Of a stretch of 64,000 bases of DNA, positions 42,991 to 54,608 are shown one piece after another. The stretch spans positions 3,825,501 to 3,889,500 of the forward strand of contig NC_063171.1 in the NCBI RefSeq assembly GCF_023159225.1. Direction: 5' to 3'. The DNA is from Perognathus longimembris pacificus. Its lineage: Eukaryota > Chordata > Mammalia > Rodentia > Heteromyidae. Below the pieces are notes generated by a model. The model made no database searches, had not been told where the DNA came from, and worked only from the letters and a program-made list of their open reading frames with translations. The number at the start of each line of letters is the position of its first letter. Position 1 is the first letter of the stretch. A program made the position numbers and the translations under genes.

Positions 42991-44019
42991 AAACTAAAAT
43001 TTAAAAGGATATCCACTTCAGTTTTGATAGTTAGATAAAATAATGTATATGAGCTACATTGCTATGATGGTAATGTATAGACTTTTCTAAAAGTATTACC
43101 CCCAAATTTAGGTAAAACTTTCTTTATTCTTAATAATCTGAAATAATAGAACTATATCATCCTTCAGATAAGGGAAAATCATTGTCATAAAATTTGTTTC
43201 ATTTCATACCTATATACTGAAGCAGTCTCAAACTCCATTAACATTTTTGAATAACCAAAGCTAATAAAATAATTTTCACTTTGCTAAATATTTTAGTGCA
43301 AAACTGAATTATTTATTATATATAATATTAATAGTAGGAATTATGTTATAAATTCTGATTTTGAATTCTTAGATGGATTAACATTTCTGTGGCAAGTAGG
43401 TAAGTACCTTAAGTTAGAAATATTTCTTGGTATGCTTTGCAACTTCAGATTTCATCCAACATGTTGAAAATATGAAAAAAATCATTGTTGAGTAAAGGAA
43501 CTTGCAGAAAACATCATCAGAGACAGATGCAGTCAGAAAGAAACATATTAACCTTGCGTTGGGCTTTAATCAGATTATGACTAGCTATATATAATAAAGT
43601 GAACAATGAAGTTAGTGGGTGAAATTAAGTCCCATTAGTTAGGCATGGTTAGCAAAGTCCTCCACAGAGGAATGCAATTTTTCTGCATTTATTTAGACCA
43701 ATCTCTCTCCCAGACACAAATCCTATTCAAACACCTTTGAATACACAGAGCAGAACCTATAGATGTTTCTTTATGCATCCATAAAGAAGAAACCTCAGGT
43801 CTTTTTCTCAAATGGCATATGCTCTTTTGAAATATAAGTATACAAATTCAAAAATAATTTTGAGATGAATAAATCCACATTTTAACAGTGATAAACAAGG
43901 AGGCTTTCTCTGTGTTAGTGCAGCTTTTCTGAATTTGAAGCAACCGGATCTTACAGCAGAATTTACCAAATAGGCCACTTAAAAACCTCAGGCTGTGATG
44001 AATGGAGACCCTACAAAAT
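42991..44019. other. AT-rich unassigned sequence
   Basis: About 1 kb with no recognised repeat, exon or RNA gene. Confidence 0.5.
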
Positions 44020-44160
44020 TAAGAAGTGTGAGGAAAGGGGTGGGTAGCAAGGGATCGGTGAGAATGTTGAAAGGGGTGACATTGATCAAGATATATTGTA
44101 TTCATAAACTACTTTGTGCTCTTTTGTAAAACTATGCACAGGTAATTTTTTTTTAAGCTG
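44020..44160 (+). repeat. Old L1 3' tail
   Basis: 'gagaatgttgaaaggggtga' and 'cattgatcaagatatattgt' match the older L1 3' end. Confidence 0.65.
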
Positions 44161-44329
44161 TGGGCATCTGGTGAGCAAGATATAGGACCCAAGTGAGCAG
44201 ATCACTCATAAGCTAAGAAGGTTAGGTCTACGCCTCAATATCTCATCTGTGATGGAAATTAGGTCACTTTGAAGGTTGAATTTTGCATGAAATTTTCCTA
44301 GGCTTAAACCTATATATCCAGTTTCTCAA

Positions 44330-44490
44330 TATGTCTTACCATCTTAGCCTTATTACAAAATACAGGGAGGGTTGGGAAGGATGGGGAAGATGTTGAAAGG
44401 GATGACAGGAATGAAGATGCATGTATTCATGATCAGATTTGTTGAAAGCTAACTCCTTTCTACAACTAATTAAAGATAATAAAAATTGAA
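44330..44490 (+). repeat. Old L1 3' tail, second copy
   Basis: 'ggaagatgttgaaagggatg', 'gaatgaagatgcatgtattc' and 'taattaaagataataaaaat' match the same family as at 44020. Confidence 0.65.
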
Positions 44491-44496
44491 ATAAAA

Positions 44497-44565
44497 GAGT
44501 ATTGGGTTGCAGCTCAATGGTTGAGTGTGTGCTCATCTTGCATGTGTTTAATTCACAATACTGAA
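44497..44565 (+). repeat. Diverged ID element
   Basis: 'tattgggttgcagctcaatg', 'gtgtgctcatcttgcatgtg' and 'ttaattcacaatactg' retain the layout of an ID element. Confidence 0.6.
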
Positions 44566-44656
44566 AAATTAACAAGTGAATAAATGAATAAACAAATGAA
44601 AAAAGAAGAAACACACAAACAAAATAAATTCTGTTCTACAAGCAATGAAAGAATAT

Positions 44657-44900
44657 CAACTGGGCACTGATGGCTCACATCTGTAATCCTAGCTACTTAA
44701 GAGGCTGAGATCTGAGAATCACGGTTCAAAGCCAGCCTGGGTAAGAAAGTTGGTGGGACTCTGATCTCCAATTAACTACCAAAAAGCTGGAAATGGAGCT
44801 GTGGCTCAAAGTGGTAGAGTACTAGCCTTGAACACAAAAACTCAGGGACAGTTCTTGGGCCCTGAGCTCAAGCTTCGTGATTGGAAAAAAAAAAAAAAAA
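44657..44900 (+). repeat. Geo-like SINE with A tail
   Basis: 'caactgggcactgatggctc', 'aatcctagctacttaagagg', 'ctgatctccaattaactacc', 'gagctgtggctcaaagtgg', then a long A run. A good full-length copy. Confidence 0.93.
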
Positions 44901-44924
44901 AGAATACCAGCAGGAAAAATTTTT

Positions 44925-45470
44925 TATAAGAATTCATTATATATTCTGGATATTAATTCCATATCAGTTTTATTCACTAACTAGAAAAGAAAAGGAAATC
45001 AAACACAAGGACTCCAAGAATTTAAATACTAAATGGGCAAATAAACTGAAGACCTCTCAAAAGAAATACAAATGGTCAATAAATACATTAAAAAATGTCC
45101 ACTATCTTTGCCAGCAGAAATATAAACTTATGTTTGTTGAGGCACTATTCACAATAGTCAAGTAATGGAATCAGTCTAGGTGCCCAACAAATGAATGTAT
45201 AAAGAAAATGTGGCACATGCATATACAAAATACATACACATATAGACATACTCACACATGTATATGTGTAAGTGTGTGTGCACAAATGCATGCACAATGG
45301 AGTGGTTATTCAGCCTTTAAGAATGAAACTATATCATTTGCAGGAAAATGTATGGAAATGGAGAACATGGCAAATGAAATACTGCAGATTCAGAAAGATA
45401 AATACTGCATGTTTCCCTTCATTATATGGAAAGTAAAGGCAAAAAGAAAAAGGTTAAAAAGAAGTAAAAG
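44925..45470 (+). repeat. Ancient L1 ORF2 end
   Basis: 'gcactattcacaatagtcaa', 'ggtgcccaacaaatgaatgt', 'aagaaaatgtggcacatgca' and 'gaatgaaactatatcatttg' are classic conserved end blocks of old L1 ORF2, plus strand. A CA-rich microsatellite interrupts near 45225-45290. Confidence 0.85.
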
Positions 45471-46165
45471 GGCTAGGCACTAATGGCTCATACTTTTAAT
45501 CCTAGATACTCAGAAGGCTGAGCTCTGAGGATCACAGTTCAAACCCAGCTCAGGCAGGAAAGTCCGTGAGACACTTACTTCCAGTTAACCACCAGAAAAC
45601 CAGAAGTGGTACTGTGGCGCAAAGTGGTAGAGTGCTAGCCTTGAACAAAAGAGCACAGAGGATAGTAGAAACCAGGTCTGCAAAACAATAAACTTCAAAT
45701 AGTATTTCCATATGTTTGGGTCAGAAACTTTACATTATGTATCTAAAACCAAACAACTACTAAACATAAAAAAGTCTAGAATAGACCTATCAGTGGATCA
45801 CAATAGCTCAACAGCTATGTACACATGATCATATAAGACGAGGATAAGCAAAAACAACTCTAAGAGGACACAGGAGGATTCTATTGTTAACGTTATCTTT
45901 AACGTTATCTTTAAAGTTCTAGGTGAATTTCCTGTGGCATACCCTACATGGTTACTGTATATGATTTTGGTACACTGGATATTGTATATATGCCTACCTG
46001 ATCTAGGGAAGGGAAAGAAAAATGAGGGTGTAAGATATCACAAGAAATGTATTCACTGCCTTATTATGTAACTGTACCCCCTTTGCACACCTTGTCAATA
46101 AAATTTAATTAAAAAAAAAGAGCACAGAGACAGAGTCTAGGTCCTGAGTTCAAGCTCCACAACCA
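45471..46165 (+). repeat. Geo-like SINE, split by L1-B
   Basis: The first part (45471-45660) runs from 'gggctaggcactaatggctc' to 'agagtgctagccttgaac'. The rest (46130-46165, 'acagagtctaggtcctgagt' onward) follows the L1-B insertion. Confidence 0.9.
45661..46115 (+). mobile_element. L1-B 3' UTR insertion with 14-bp TSD
   Basis: AAAAGAGCACAGAG at 45647-45660 and 46116-46129 is exact. The insert is only 3' UTR: 'agaaaccaggtctgcaaaac', 'gtggatcacaatagctcaac', 'ctgtaccccctttgcacacc', A-rich end. It contains a small internal duplication of TTAACGTTATCTT near 45889-45914. Confidence 0.95.
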
Positions 46166-46185
46166 CCACCACCAAAACAGCAAAA

Positions 46186-46273
46186 GAAGGAAGGAAGGAA
46201 GGAAGGAAGGAAGGAAGGAAGGAAGGAAGGAAGGAAGGAAGGAAGGAAGGGAGGGAGGGAGGGAGGGAGGGAG
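46186..46273. repeat. (GGAA)n then (GGGA)n microsatellite
   Basis: About 16 uninterrupted GGAA units (46186-46250) pass into GGGA units. It grew at the tail of the preceding SINE. The reverse strand's Leu/Pro/Ser-rich frames are artefacts. Confidence 0.97.
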
Positions 46274-47399
46274 GAAGGGAGGAAGGAAAGAGGTGACTAT
46301 TAGGAAAAGGAAGGGGACTGTTGGGAAGAAGCAGATAGGTGTGGCCAATAGGAAGAAGACAAAACACTATCAAAGCACTTTATATACATAAATAAAAATG
46401 TAATAATGAAGCCTGTTACTTCGTACAATTAATATATACTAATTTAAAAGATCCCTCGGGATTCTAAAGCATAGCAAAAGTGAAAGCCATTGCCTCAGAT
46501 AGCTTCTGTGAACCCCAATAGCAAAGACTCATTGGCACACTACTTATGAAAAGCAGTGATGGGCTAGCTACATCTTCTGTCCCACAGACTGAAATCTCCA
46601 AGTCAGGATTCTCATTTTGTACAGAGTGTTTGGTAGCTCTGACATCACTGACTCTTCATTCCCAGTGGCAGCTGTCTGTCAGGTGAGCTCAGCAGGGCTG
46701 ATCTGGCTCTTTAGAAAGCATATGAGCTTTGCTCTGAAGGAGGCATGGCCAGCCTGCTTGTTTCTGTTATCTGCTTTGCCCTAGGAACAACTAGGTTTGG
46801 GAGGACTGGGTTATGCAACACTGACTGTGCATGGATTCAAGGTCACTTGGCATGACTAGGAATGCCCCAGTTGTCTTTCATCAGAAGTAACTGACTATAC
46901 ACAATCATTTACTAAGGCTAATCAGTCTTCCCAGTAAAATTTTCAGATACATCCTTAGCATAGGTATTCATGAGCTGCCTTAGCAAATGATAGTAGTTAA
47001 AAGCCACACAGCTTGTAGGGAAGCTGATGACACAGCCCTTCGCAGCTTTCCTTCCATGCTACACATGGCACTAGGCTTTTGTTTGAGGGAAATACTTGAC
47101 ATTCATGGGTAGTGTCAACTTTTTCCAGAAATATGCTTTGTAGTTTGGCAACTTGGTGTACATGGAAATCATTTAACATTTCTCCTACCCAACCACCTTT
47201 CGTTCAAATCTTTATCAGATTTCAATAAGAGTAGACATTTTTGACAGTTAAACAGGAAACGCTGAATGATTTTGAAAGGCATCAATCAACCAAGCTCACC
47301 TAAACATAGTGCTATTAGGTAGATTTTTATTTATCACAGAAATTATTCTAATATCAAAATAAAAACGAATAAAATGTTGCTGCAAAATAAGCAGTGGAC
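46274..47399. other. Repeat-poor unassigned sequence
   Basis: About 1.1 kb of unique-looking sequence with no exon or RNA gene I could recognise. Confidence 0.5.
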
Positions 47400-47510
47400 T
47401 TCCATTGGTTGATGAGAGGGGTGACATTGATCAAAATGTATCATATTCATAAACTGCTTTATTGAATGTTAACTCCTTTGTATAACTACTTAAATGGAAA
47501 AAAAAATCCC
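47400..47510 (+). repeat. Old L1 3' tail
   Basis: 'gagaggggtgacattgatca', 'aaaatgtatcatattcataa' and 'ctttgtataactacttaaat' plus A run. Confidence 0.65.
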
Positions 47511-47929
47511 TAAAGAAGACCAAACATTCTGAGAGAGTAATTTCAAAAAATGTTCACATTTGTGCCTTGTCTAATCAGATTTTTTATGGCTACCATAATT
47601 TTAAAAACAAGGCAATATGCCTTAACAATACATTTACAATTGCATTTTCATTTTCTAAAATGTATTTCTGTTTAGATGATAAAGGGTGCCATCATATAAG
47701 TTAGAATGACTTACTTTCTTTTCTAAGAATCTATCAAAGACAGTCAGCCATATTTGTATTACCTGTCCAATCTTCAGCACTGGCAAGCTTTATATATTAT
47801 TTTGAAGTTTTCAAAAGAGTGTAACACTGAAACATTTTACACAAAGGACAGACAATCTTGTCAATCAATTCAGTTCCTATGTGAGAAAGCTTGGTGTTGC
47901 CTCAGAAAGGCTGCCAACAATGACTAAGT
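47511..47929. other. Unassigned sequence
   Basis: Nothing recognised. Confidence 0.5.
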
Positions 47930-48125
47930 GAGCCAGGTGCCAGGGCTTACATCTATAATCCTAGCTACTCAGGAAGGTGAGATCTGAGGATCACAGTTCA
48001 AAACCAGCCCAGGCAGGGAAGTTTGTGAGACTTAAAAAATGGAGCTGTGGATGAAGTGGTAGAGTGCTAGCCTTGAGCAACAAAGCTCAGGGACAGCACT
48101 CAGGTTCTGAGTTCAAGACCCAAGA
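47930..48125 (+). repeat. Geo-like SINE with internal deletion
   Basis: 'gagccaggtgccagggctta' to 'gggaagtttgtgagactt' is followed directly by 'ggagctgtggatgaagtggt'. The central 'tctccaattaaccacc' block is missing. Confidence 0.9.
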
Positions 48126-49573
48126 TATGCATACACACAAACAAAAGTACCACTGAAGGAGCAAGAATAAGAACCAGAACCTTGCCAGAGACTACTCTTT
48201 CCAGCTTCAGTACCTGGACCTCCCTGTGGGAGACTGGTCTCATGGTTTCTTGAACTACTACTTGTGTTGCTGAGTGTGCCAACACTTCAAAGCTGGGAAG
48301 GCTCTTTTACTCAGGCCATTTTGAAGACTTTTTTTTTTTTTTAAAAGCTGGAAACCTTGAGAAATAAAGCTCCTTTTGGACAAAAAGAACAGGCTTGCTT
48401 ACTGCTGGCTACAGCAGCTGAAAATCCATTGCAACATTCCATCTATTGCAACATTCCATCGGCCTTTACACACCTCAGCCCTTTGGGATATGGGGGAAAG
48501 GTGAAGTCTGCAAGTACACCCATGCTCCCTTCTGTTTGCAGTGAATGAACAATACAATTGATTCTTTGTTTTCCATCTGACTGGCAGCCCCCATGAAACA
48601 GCAACAGGCTAACAGCTAACTCCCAAGAAGAGCAGAACCAAATCCCAGACCTGATGGTCTCACTTGAGCTTGAAAATTCATGATTATCATTACAGTAACT
48701 GATTTGACTATAATCACACAGGGCATTTCAACAGGCTCTAGTTTATGTTTCCATTACTGCTAATGTTAGTAATTTGTGTCATCATCCTTTGTGTTGCTGA
48801 AGACCTTTTACTTTACGGACAGTAAAGCGAATGCATTTTAGACACTTAGAAGTGTTAAAATAGTTTTACTTTTAGATATAGTTATCTATTTAAATTCATA
48901 AGGCCTTCCACATTTGTAGTTGGAGCTACCAAACAGGCTATTTTAAAGGCACAATATGCATGTTTCAGAAGCTCAATTCAAAGCTGCCAGCACTCAATAT
49001 ACATTAGCAATGGATCCTTGTAAATGTAACTACAGGTTCTGAGACACCCCACCTCGCTTCTCATATATTGGACTGACTGTCTGCAGTGGGAGGGGTGATT
49101 ACACGAGGAAGCAGCTGTGAGAACAATGAGCAAATCTGAAGCCCAGTGACTTCTCGAGTTGTGCAGTCAGATGCACTGTATAACTAACAATTATACCGAG
49201 AAACAAAGCCTCAGATATGACAGTCGTGCTGGAAGCTGGCTATTTTCTGCACTAGAAAACACAGACAGAAAGTAAATGTTACATATTATCAATATAATAG
49301 GCTACAAAGCATACATTCTTCCCCTGTAGACTTCTGCAAACAAGTTGGTAATTAATTGAGATGTAGGCGACAGGCTCATCTTATTCTCCTAGTGGCATCC
49401 TGTTTCTTGTTTCCTTCCTCCTTTTCTTCATTGTTACAAAATGATCATAATCAAGGCATCCAAATAGCTAGGTTAGTAGACTCATGTGCCAATTTGCTTC
49501 ACTTTCTTCTTGGTTTGTGTGTGTGTGTTTGCGTGCACGCACACGCGTGCACACATACGTGTTAACATGCACA
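48126..49573. other. Repeat-poor unassigned sequence
   Basis: About 1.4 kb of unique-looking sequence. It contains a 17-bp tandem repeat (ATTGCAACATTCCATCT at 48428-48444, repeated at 48445) and, at 49516-49560, an alternating TG/CG-rich run. No coding exon recognised. Confidence 0.5.
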
Positions 49574-49790
49574 ATGGTCCTGGGGCTTGAACTCAGGGCT
49601 TGCGTGCTGTATCTGAACTTTTTTGCTTAAGGCCAGCACTCTGCCACTTCAGCCACAGCTCCACTTCTGGCTTTTTGGTGGTTAATCAAAGATGAGTGCC
49701 TTATGAAATTTCCTACCTAGGCTGGCTTACAACCTTGATCCTCAGATTTCAGCCCCTGAGTATTTAGGATTACAGGTGTAAGCCACTGGC
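49574..49790 (-). repeat. Geo-like SINE
   Basis: 'ggtcctggggcttgaactca', 'ggccagcactctgccacttc', 'ggtggttaatcaaagatgag', 'ggattacaggtgtaagccac'. Confidence 0.9.
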
Positions 49791-51175
49791 ACAATTTTCT
49801 TCTTTGTGTTGATGACTCTGTGAGTGCACGGTAGATGGTCTTACAAATAATTGCATATGCTTATCTATCAAAGAACAAAGAATGCCAAAGCTTTGTACAC
49901 TTTTCTATTCTGACTAGCACAAGAACCTAGTACCATAAGGGGGAAATTTAAAGAATCAGAAATATTATCTTTCTACTATTATATATAATGCATGAAATAT
50001 ATTACATACATGAGTATATATGAATTCATATAATTGTGAAGGAAAATATATGTGAAAAAATATATGAATATATATAGCATGTGAAGGAAAAGCTTTTTTT
50101 CCTATGATCTATTGAATATTTAGGGGAAACCATAATTAGATACTCTTTGTTACTGAAAAAGAACTGTATTTGGGGGAAAGACTATTAAAAATTGCATTTT
50201 TGGTGTGAAATAAAACTTAGGCCCCAAGGCCAGCAAGCTAATAGTTCATTCACTCAAAACAGTTATTTTATTAAACAATCATGGGAAGTCCAAGTTCTAG
50301 GAGCTGAGAATACATATACAGCAAAGACCAAAGCAAACAAAAATTCTTTGTACATGGAATTTGCATGGAAAAGATAGAGATGTATTTAAAAGTGTTAAAT
50401 ATTACTAAAGGGTATGGAAAAAATAAAACAGGGAGTTGTGTATGTGGTAATAGGGTGAATGTCATTTTACATAGGGTAGTGTGTAAGATTCCTCACTGAC
50501 ATGATAGTAGGTTGAAAGTATGAAGAAAGTGAGCCTGGGTACCTCTGGAAGACAGAGACCAACAGCAAGCTTATCTAGTTCCAGGATCCTAAGGCAGGCG
50601 TGTGTGCAGTTGTTCCAGGAACAGCAACCAAGCTGGAGTGTGCCTTGAACAATGGGAGAAAGGAAGGAATACTACATATGAGATCAGTAGGGATTACATA
50701 GGGCCAGACTTTTGCACCCAGATCTGGGGGCTGTATGCATTCCCCTGAATCTGCAGCCACTGCAACATCCAGGAAATGGGGTTGTGCTAGGTCTAGGCCT
50801 TACCTTCACAAGGATGGGCTCTGCTTCTGTACCCTGGAGTGCTGAGACACCACACAGAGAAACCCCAGCTCCCACAAGACAGAGTACGCAAGGAAGGCCA
50901 GGGGAGGAAGCTGGCTGAGCCCAGCTGTCCAGTCTTCCACAGCCCCAGCCATGTCAGGAAGTTAGCTCTGACCTTCAAGACTCAGCCAGCCACCCACTGC
51001 ACTGTCAAGTGAGTAAGGAGAGGTGAAGCGGAATAGGAGGAAAAGCCCATGTCAATCTCTGCCTCAAAAAATCATGTATAATGTGTTCTGCAGCAATACG
51101 TAACAGAATAAGTAAAATAGACAAGGAGGAGGGACAGAGGGAGTGTAGTCTATCATAACCAGAGGGCATCAGGAG

Positions 51176-51177
<2 letters not shown>
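49791..51177. other. Unassigned sequence
   Basis: No repeat or exon recognised over about 1.4 kb. 50550-51000 is locally GC-richer and holds several short overlapping frames without gene signs. Confidence 0.5.
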
Positions 51178-51220
<43 letters not shown>

Positions 51221-51230
51221 CATACATACA
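51178..51230. repeat. (TA)n then (CATA)n microsatellite
   Basis: About 19 TA units followed by CATA units; prone to cruciform formation and length change. Confidence 0.97.
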
Positions 51231-51234
51231 TGCA

Positions 51235-51780
51235 TATGTATGCATACACACATTTATGTTTTATTCATCAGTCAGGGAGAACATCATGTTGTTGTAGGGT
51301 AACAGATGAACTTGGAAAAAATTATGTTAAGTCAAGTCAGGCCCAGAGAAACAAAGGATGTGGTTTCTTTCATATGTGAAAGTTACATTATAAGTATTAC
51401 ATTATATAAATATTATAAGCAAATATATAAATATATACAGGGTAATATGCATGTATACACATGCATATTAACTAAAATACTGTACACTTGGGAGGATTCC
51501 AATGATGTAATTCCTTTGAACAAGTAATTCATCACTTAACAAAATAAATTCCAGGAAGCAAAGAGGAGGAGACAAATGGAGAAAGGAAGGGGGAGAGAAC
51601 GCAGTTATAATATTCAGTGTGTAGATGTGAAAATGGAACCAGGTCAATGGAGGGGGTGGGGGAGTTGGGAGGGAGGGTGAGAATGTTGCAAAGGGTGGCA
51701 CTGATCAGGATGTAGTATACTCAAACTGACTAGTTGAATGGAAACCCCTTTGTACAACTACACAATAATGATAACATCAA
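51235..51780 (+). repeat. Older L1, ORF2 end plus 3' UTR
   Basis: 'aaaaaattatgttaagtcaa', 'gcccagagaaacaaaggatg', a G-rich part near 51640-51680, and the end 'gttgaatggaaacccctttg' match the copy at 11235-11853. Confidence 0.72.
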
Positions 51781-51949
51781 CAACCAGAAAAACAAGTGAA
51801 AAGTGACTGCTTGGTTGGGGTAAAAGCTATACAAGTGAACATGACCAATATGGAAGATGTTTCACAGAACAGAAAATGACTTGTAAAACACAGGAGAAGA
51901 AGGTTTAGTTTTCTGTCACAATGCTTGCCATGGTCATAATCGTTTTGTC

Positions 51950-52235
51950 TTTCCCCAAATATCTATGCTGTTCAGCAGCTATGAACATGAGAACACTTGG
52001 TGCTGGGGGTTCTGAGACTGGCTAAATCACGGGGCCCCTCATGAATGGAGGTAGTGCCCTTATAGGAGAGGCTCCGGGAAACTGCCTGCGGCTGCCATGT
52101 AAACCAGAACCACAACAGATATCCTAGGACCTTGGGCTTTCTAGCATTTAGTATTATACGCAATATGTTTCTGCGGTGTATGAGCTACCCAGTTTATAGT
52201 ACTTTGTTCTAGCAGCTCAAAGCCTCTAAGACAAT
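51950..52235 (+). repeat. MLT1-like (ERVL-MaLR) LTR, ancient
   Basis: 'cccctcatgaatggaggtag', 'tgcccttataggagaggctc', 'gctgccatgtaaacca', 'gagctacccagtttatagta' and 'tgttctagcagctcaaagcc' follow the order of the MLT1 LTR consensus as I remember it. Decayed and edge-approximate. Confidence 0.65.
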
Positions 52236-52509
52236 AATCACTCAGGCAGAGGTTGCTGTTGAGTAATTCCTTTGAGGGTCAGCTTTATCTGTCACCTTAG
52301 CTCAGCTCTAAATCCCCAGCCATTAACATACTAATCCAGGTGTTATTGTGAAGGTATTTTGTGGATGTGACTAAAGTTTATAACCAGACGATTTAAAATA
52401 ATTATGATCTTTGATAATCTCTTTCAATCAGGTGCAAAAAACCCCAGTAGAATTTAGATTCACTAGAAGAATTTCTACCTAACTCCAGTATCAACTACTA
52501 TCAGAATTC
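52236..52509. other. Possible ancient repeat, unnamed
   Basis: 'tattgtgaaggtattttgtg' with 'gatgtgactaaagtttataa' recalls an old mammalian interspersed repeat, but I cannot name the family with confidence. Confidence 0.35.
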
Positions 52510-52524
52510 CAGCCTGCCCTTTCT

Positions 52525-52739
52525 TTCTTTCTTTCTTTTTTTTTTTTTGGCCAGTCCTGGGCCTTGCACTCAGGGCCTGAGCACTGTCCCTGGCTTCTTT
52601 CTGCTCAAGGCAACTACTCTACCACTTGAGCCACAGTGCCACATCTGGCCTTTTCTGCTTATGTGGTGCTGAGGAATCAAACCCAAGGTGTCATGCATAT
52701 CAGGCAAGCACTCTTCCGCTAAGCCATATTCCCAGCCCT
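52525..52739 (-). repeat. ID/Geo dimer SINE with 15-bp TSD
   Basis: (TTTC)n and T tail, 'ggccagtcctgggccttgc', 'ctgctcaaggcaactactct', 'gtggtgctgaggaatcaaac', 'aagccatattcccagccct'. CAGCCTGCCCTTTCT flanks exactly (52510-52524 and 52740-52754). Confidence 0.95.
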
Positions 52740-52754
52740 CAGCCTGCCCTTTCT

Positions 52755-53958
52755 AATGACCTTCCCTGAAGATCTAGACTTCCACTTTCTTGCAATTATC
52801 ACCTCTTTCCCTTCTTGTTCCTCCTTCTCTCGCCGTCCTCATTTCTCTTGTTAAACTCCTATCAAGCACTTAGGGAGAGAGGATTAGAAGAACCTCCTGC
52901 TAATGCAAGTGAGCCTCAGAGAATCTGGGCTTCAACTGTCAGCAGGGTCCCCAGCAAAGGCAACCTGCAGAGACCAGCACTTTCACCAACATCACCTCCT
53001 CTCCACGCCTGTCTCCCTGGGCTCCCAACTGGGGCAGAAGACATTTTGAAGTCTTCCTAAGTTTCTAAGTTTAAATATGGCTAAGAAAAAGCCAAGCATT
53101 TATGGTTAAGAAGGAGAAGAGTGAGTTATGAAAACGGGGAGGTTGGGAACCAAGGGGCTCTCTTTCAAATATTACACAACAGCAGTGACCAGAAACCTGA
53201 GGAGGATGGATATGTGGGAATAAAACCATACTTTTCAGTCAGAAAATAAGCCTGTGGATTACACATTTAGTTCTTATTAGCCTGAAGAGTCCTGAATTGA
53301 CTATATCTAGCTGTCTTTTCTGCCATCAGGAGACTGGCAGGGCTAGAGACTGAGTTTATTTATACAGAATTTTGGTTTTGCACAGATCAGCGGCTAATTG
53401 CATTCCTCTCTGTGGAGGTAGTTTCTTTTTTTGTTCTGGAGCCAGGATTCACCTGTGCGAACATTTTCTTGATCCTCTGAATCTCTAGGGCTTGCGAAGG
53501 AATATGAAATCCACACCTAGAAGACAGCAGCAAGGAGCTCAGTGTGGGAATGGAAGCTTTGCAGACCTCAGTGACCACCAACAATCCACAAAGACCAGGA
53601 GAGGCAGATTCTGCCTCATAACTATCAGAAGTGAAAATATGACTGTTAATTATGGAAGACCAAGCTGTAAAGCACAGATGGAATGAAATGAGAGGTTCTA
53701 AACCTTTACCTTCCAGGGAGAACACACATTATCTAAAACATTAAATAAAGCCCTATATAGGCATATTGTTTAAAGGTATGGTATGGAGTTATGCAGAAAA
53801 AGAAAGGCTGTTTGACTAGCTTCTTCTCCCAAAGAAAAATAAGGAAGGGGAAAAGGAAAAAAAAAAGTGGGCATTCCCTGTTAACAACAGATGTGCCTAT
53901 GCTACTATTAAAACATTTAAATTATCAAGCCTAGTTCTCTAACAAAAATTAATTTCAA
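52755..53958. other. Unassigned sequence
   Basis: About 1.2 kb. A minus-strand 112-codon frame (53725-53387) and an overlapping plus-strand 64-codon frame lack similarity I can recognise and lack gene context. 53390-53740 may be a decayed old LTR. Confidence 0.4.
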
Positions 53959-54160
53959 GGGGCTGGGGATATGGCCTAGTGGCAAGAGTGCTTGCCTTGT
54001 ATACATGAGGCCCTGGGTTCAATTCCCTAGCACCACATATACAGAAAACGGCCAGAAGTGGCGCTGTGGCTCAAGTGGCAGAGTGCTAGCCTTGAGCAAA
54101 AAGAAGCCAGGGACAGTGCTCAGGCCCTGAGTCCAAGCCCCAGGACTGGCAAAAAAAAAT
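53959..54160 (+). repeat. ID/Geo dimer SINE, close to consensus
   Basis: 'ggggctggggatatggccta', 'ccctgggttcaattccctag', 'aacggccagaagtggcgctg', 'gagcaaaaagaagccaggga', 'aagccccaggactggc', A tail. The least diverged plus-strand copy here, so probably the youngest. Confidence 0.95.
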
Positions 54161-54608
54161 TTTAATTTAAAAAAATGGATGGTAGTTTGGTGAAAATATT
54201 GAATTACCAACTCTGAGGCCCAGTAATATACACCTGAAGTCATCTGTATTTAATCAGACAGCTATCTCCAAGCAAAATGATTGCTAAATTAAGGAAAAAA
54301 AAAACAAACCCAACAAGCCCCAAAAGAGTGTATTAGTTTTCTAGTACTATTTAACAAATGATCAAACACAAAACAGTTTTTTTATATATATTTTTTATTA
54401 TTAATTGAACATAAATTTTTTTACAAGGTGTTGTGCAAAGAGGGTGCAGTTACATAGTAGGGCAGTGTGTACATTTCTTGTGATATCTTACAACCTGTTT
54501 TTCCATCCCTTGTCTAGGTCAGGTAGACCCATATGCAATATACAATGTATCAAGCACATATACAGTGTTCATAGACTTGGTCTCTACTGTCTCTCCATCT
54601 CCCTTTGT

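Noticed and set aside
46109..46373. Leu/Pro/Ser repeat 'proteins' on the minus strand
   Set aside because: They are the reading of the (GGAA)n/(GGGA)n microsatellite.
50560..51000. Overlapping 61-68-codon frames in a GC-richer patch, possible exon
   Set aside because: Frames overlap on both strands, no convincing splice pattern or homologous domain was seen, and no neighbouring exon was found.
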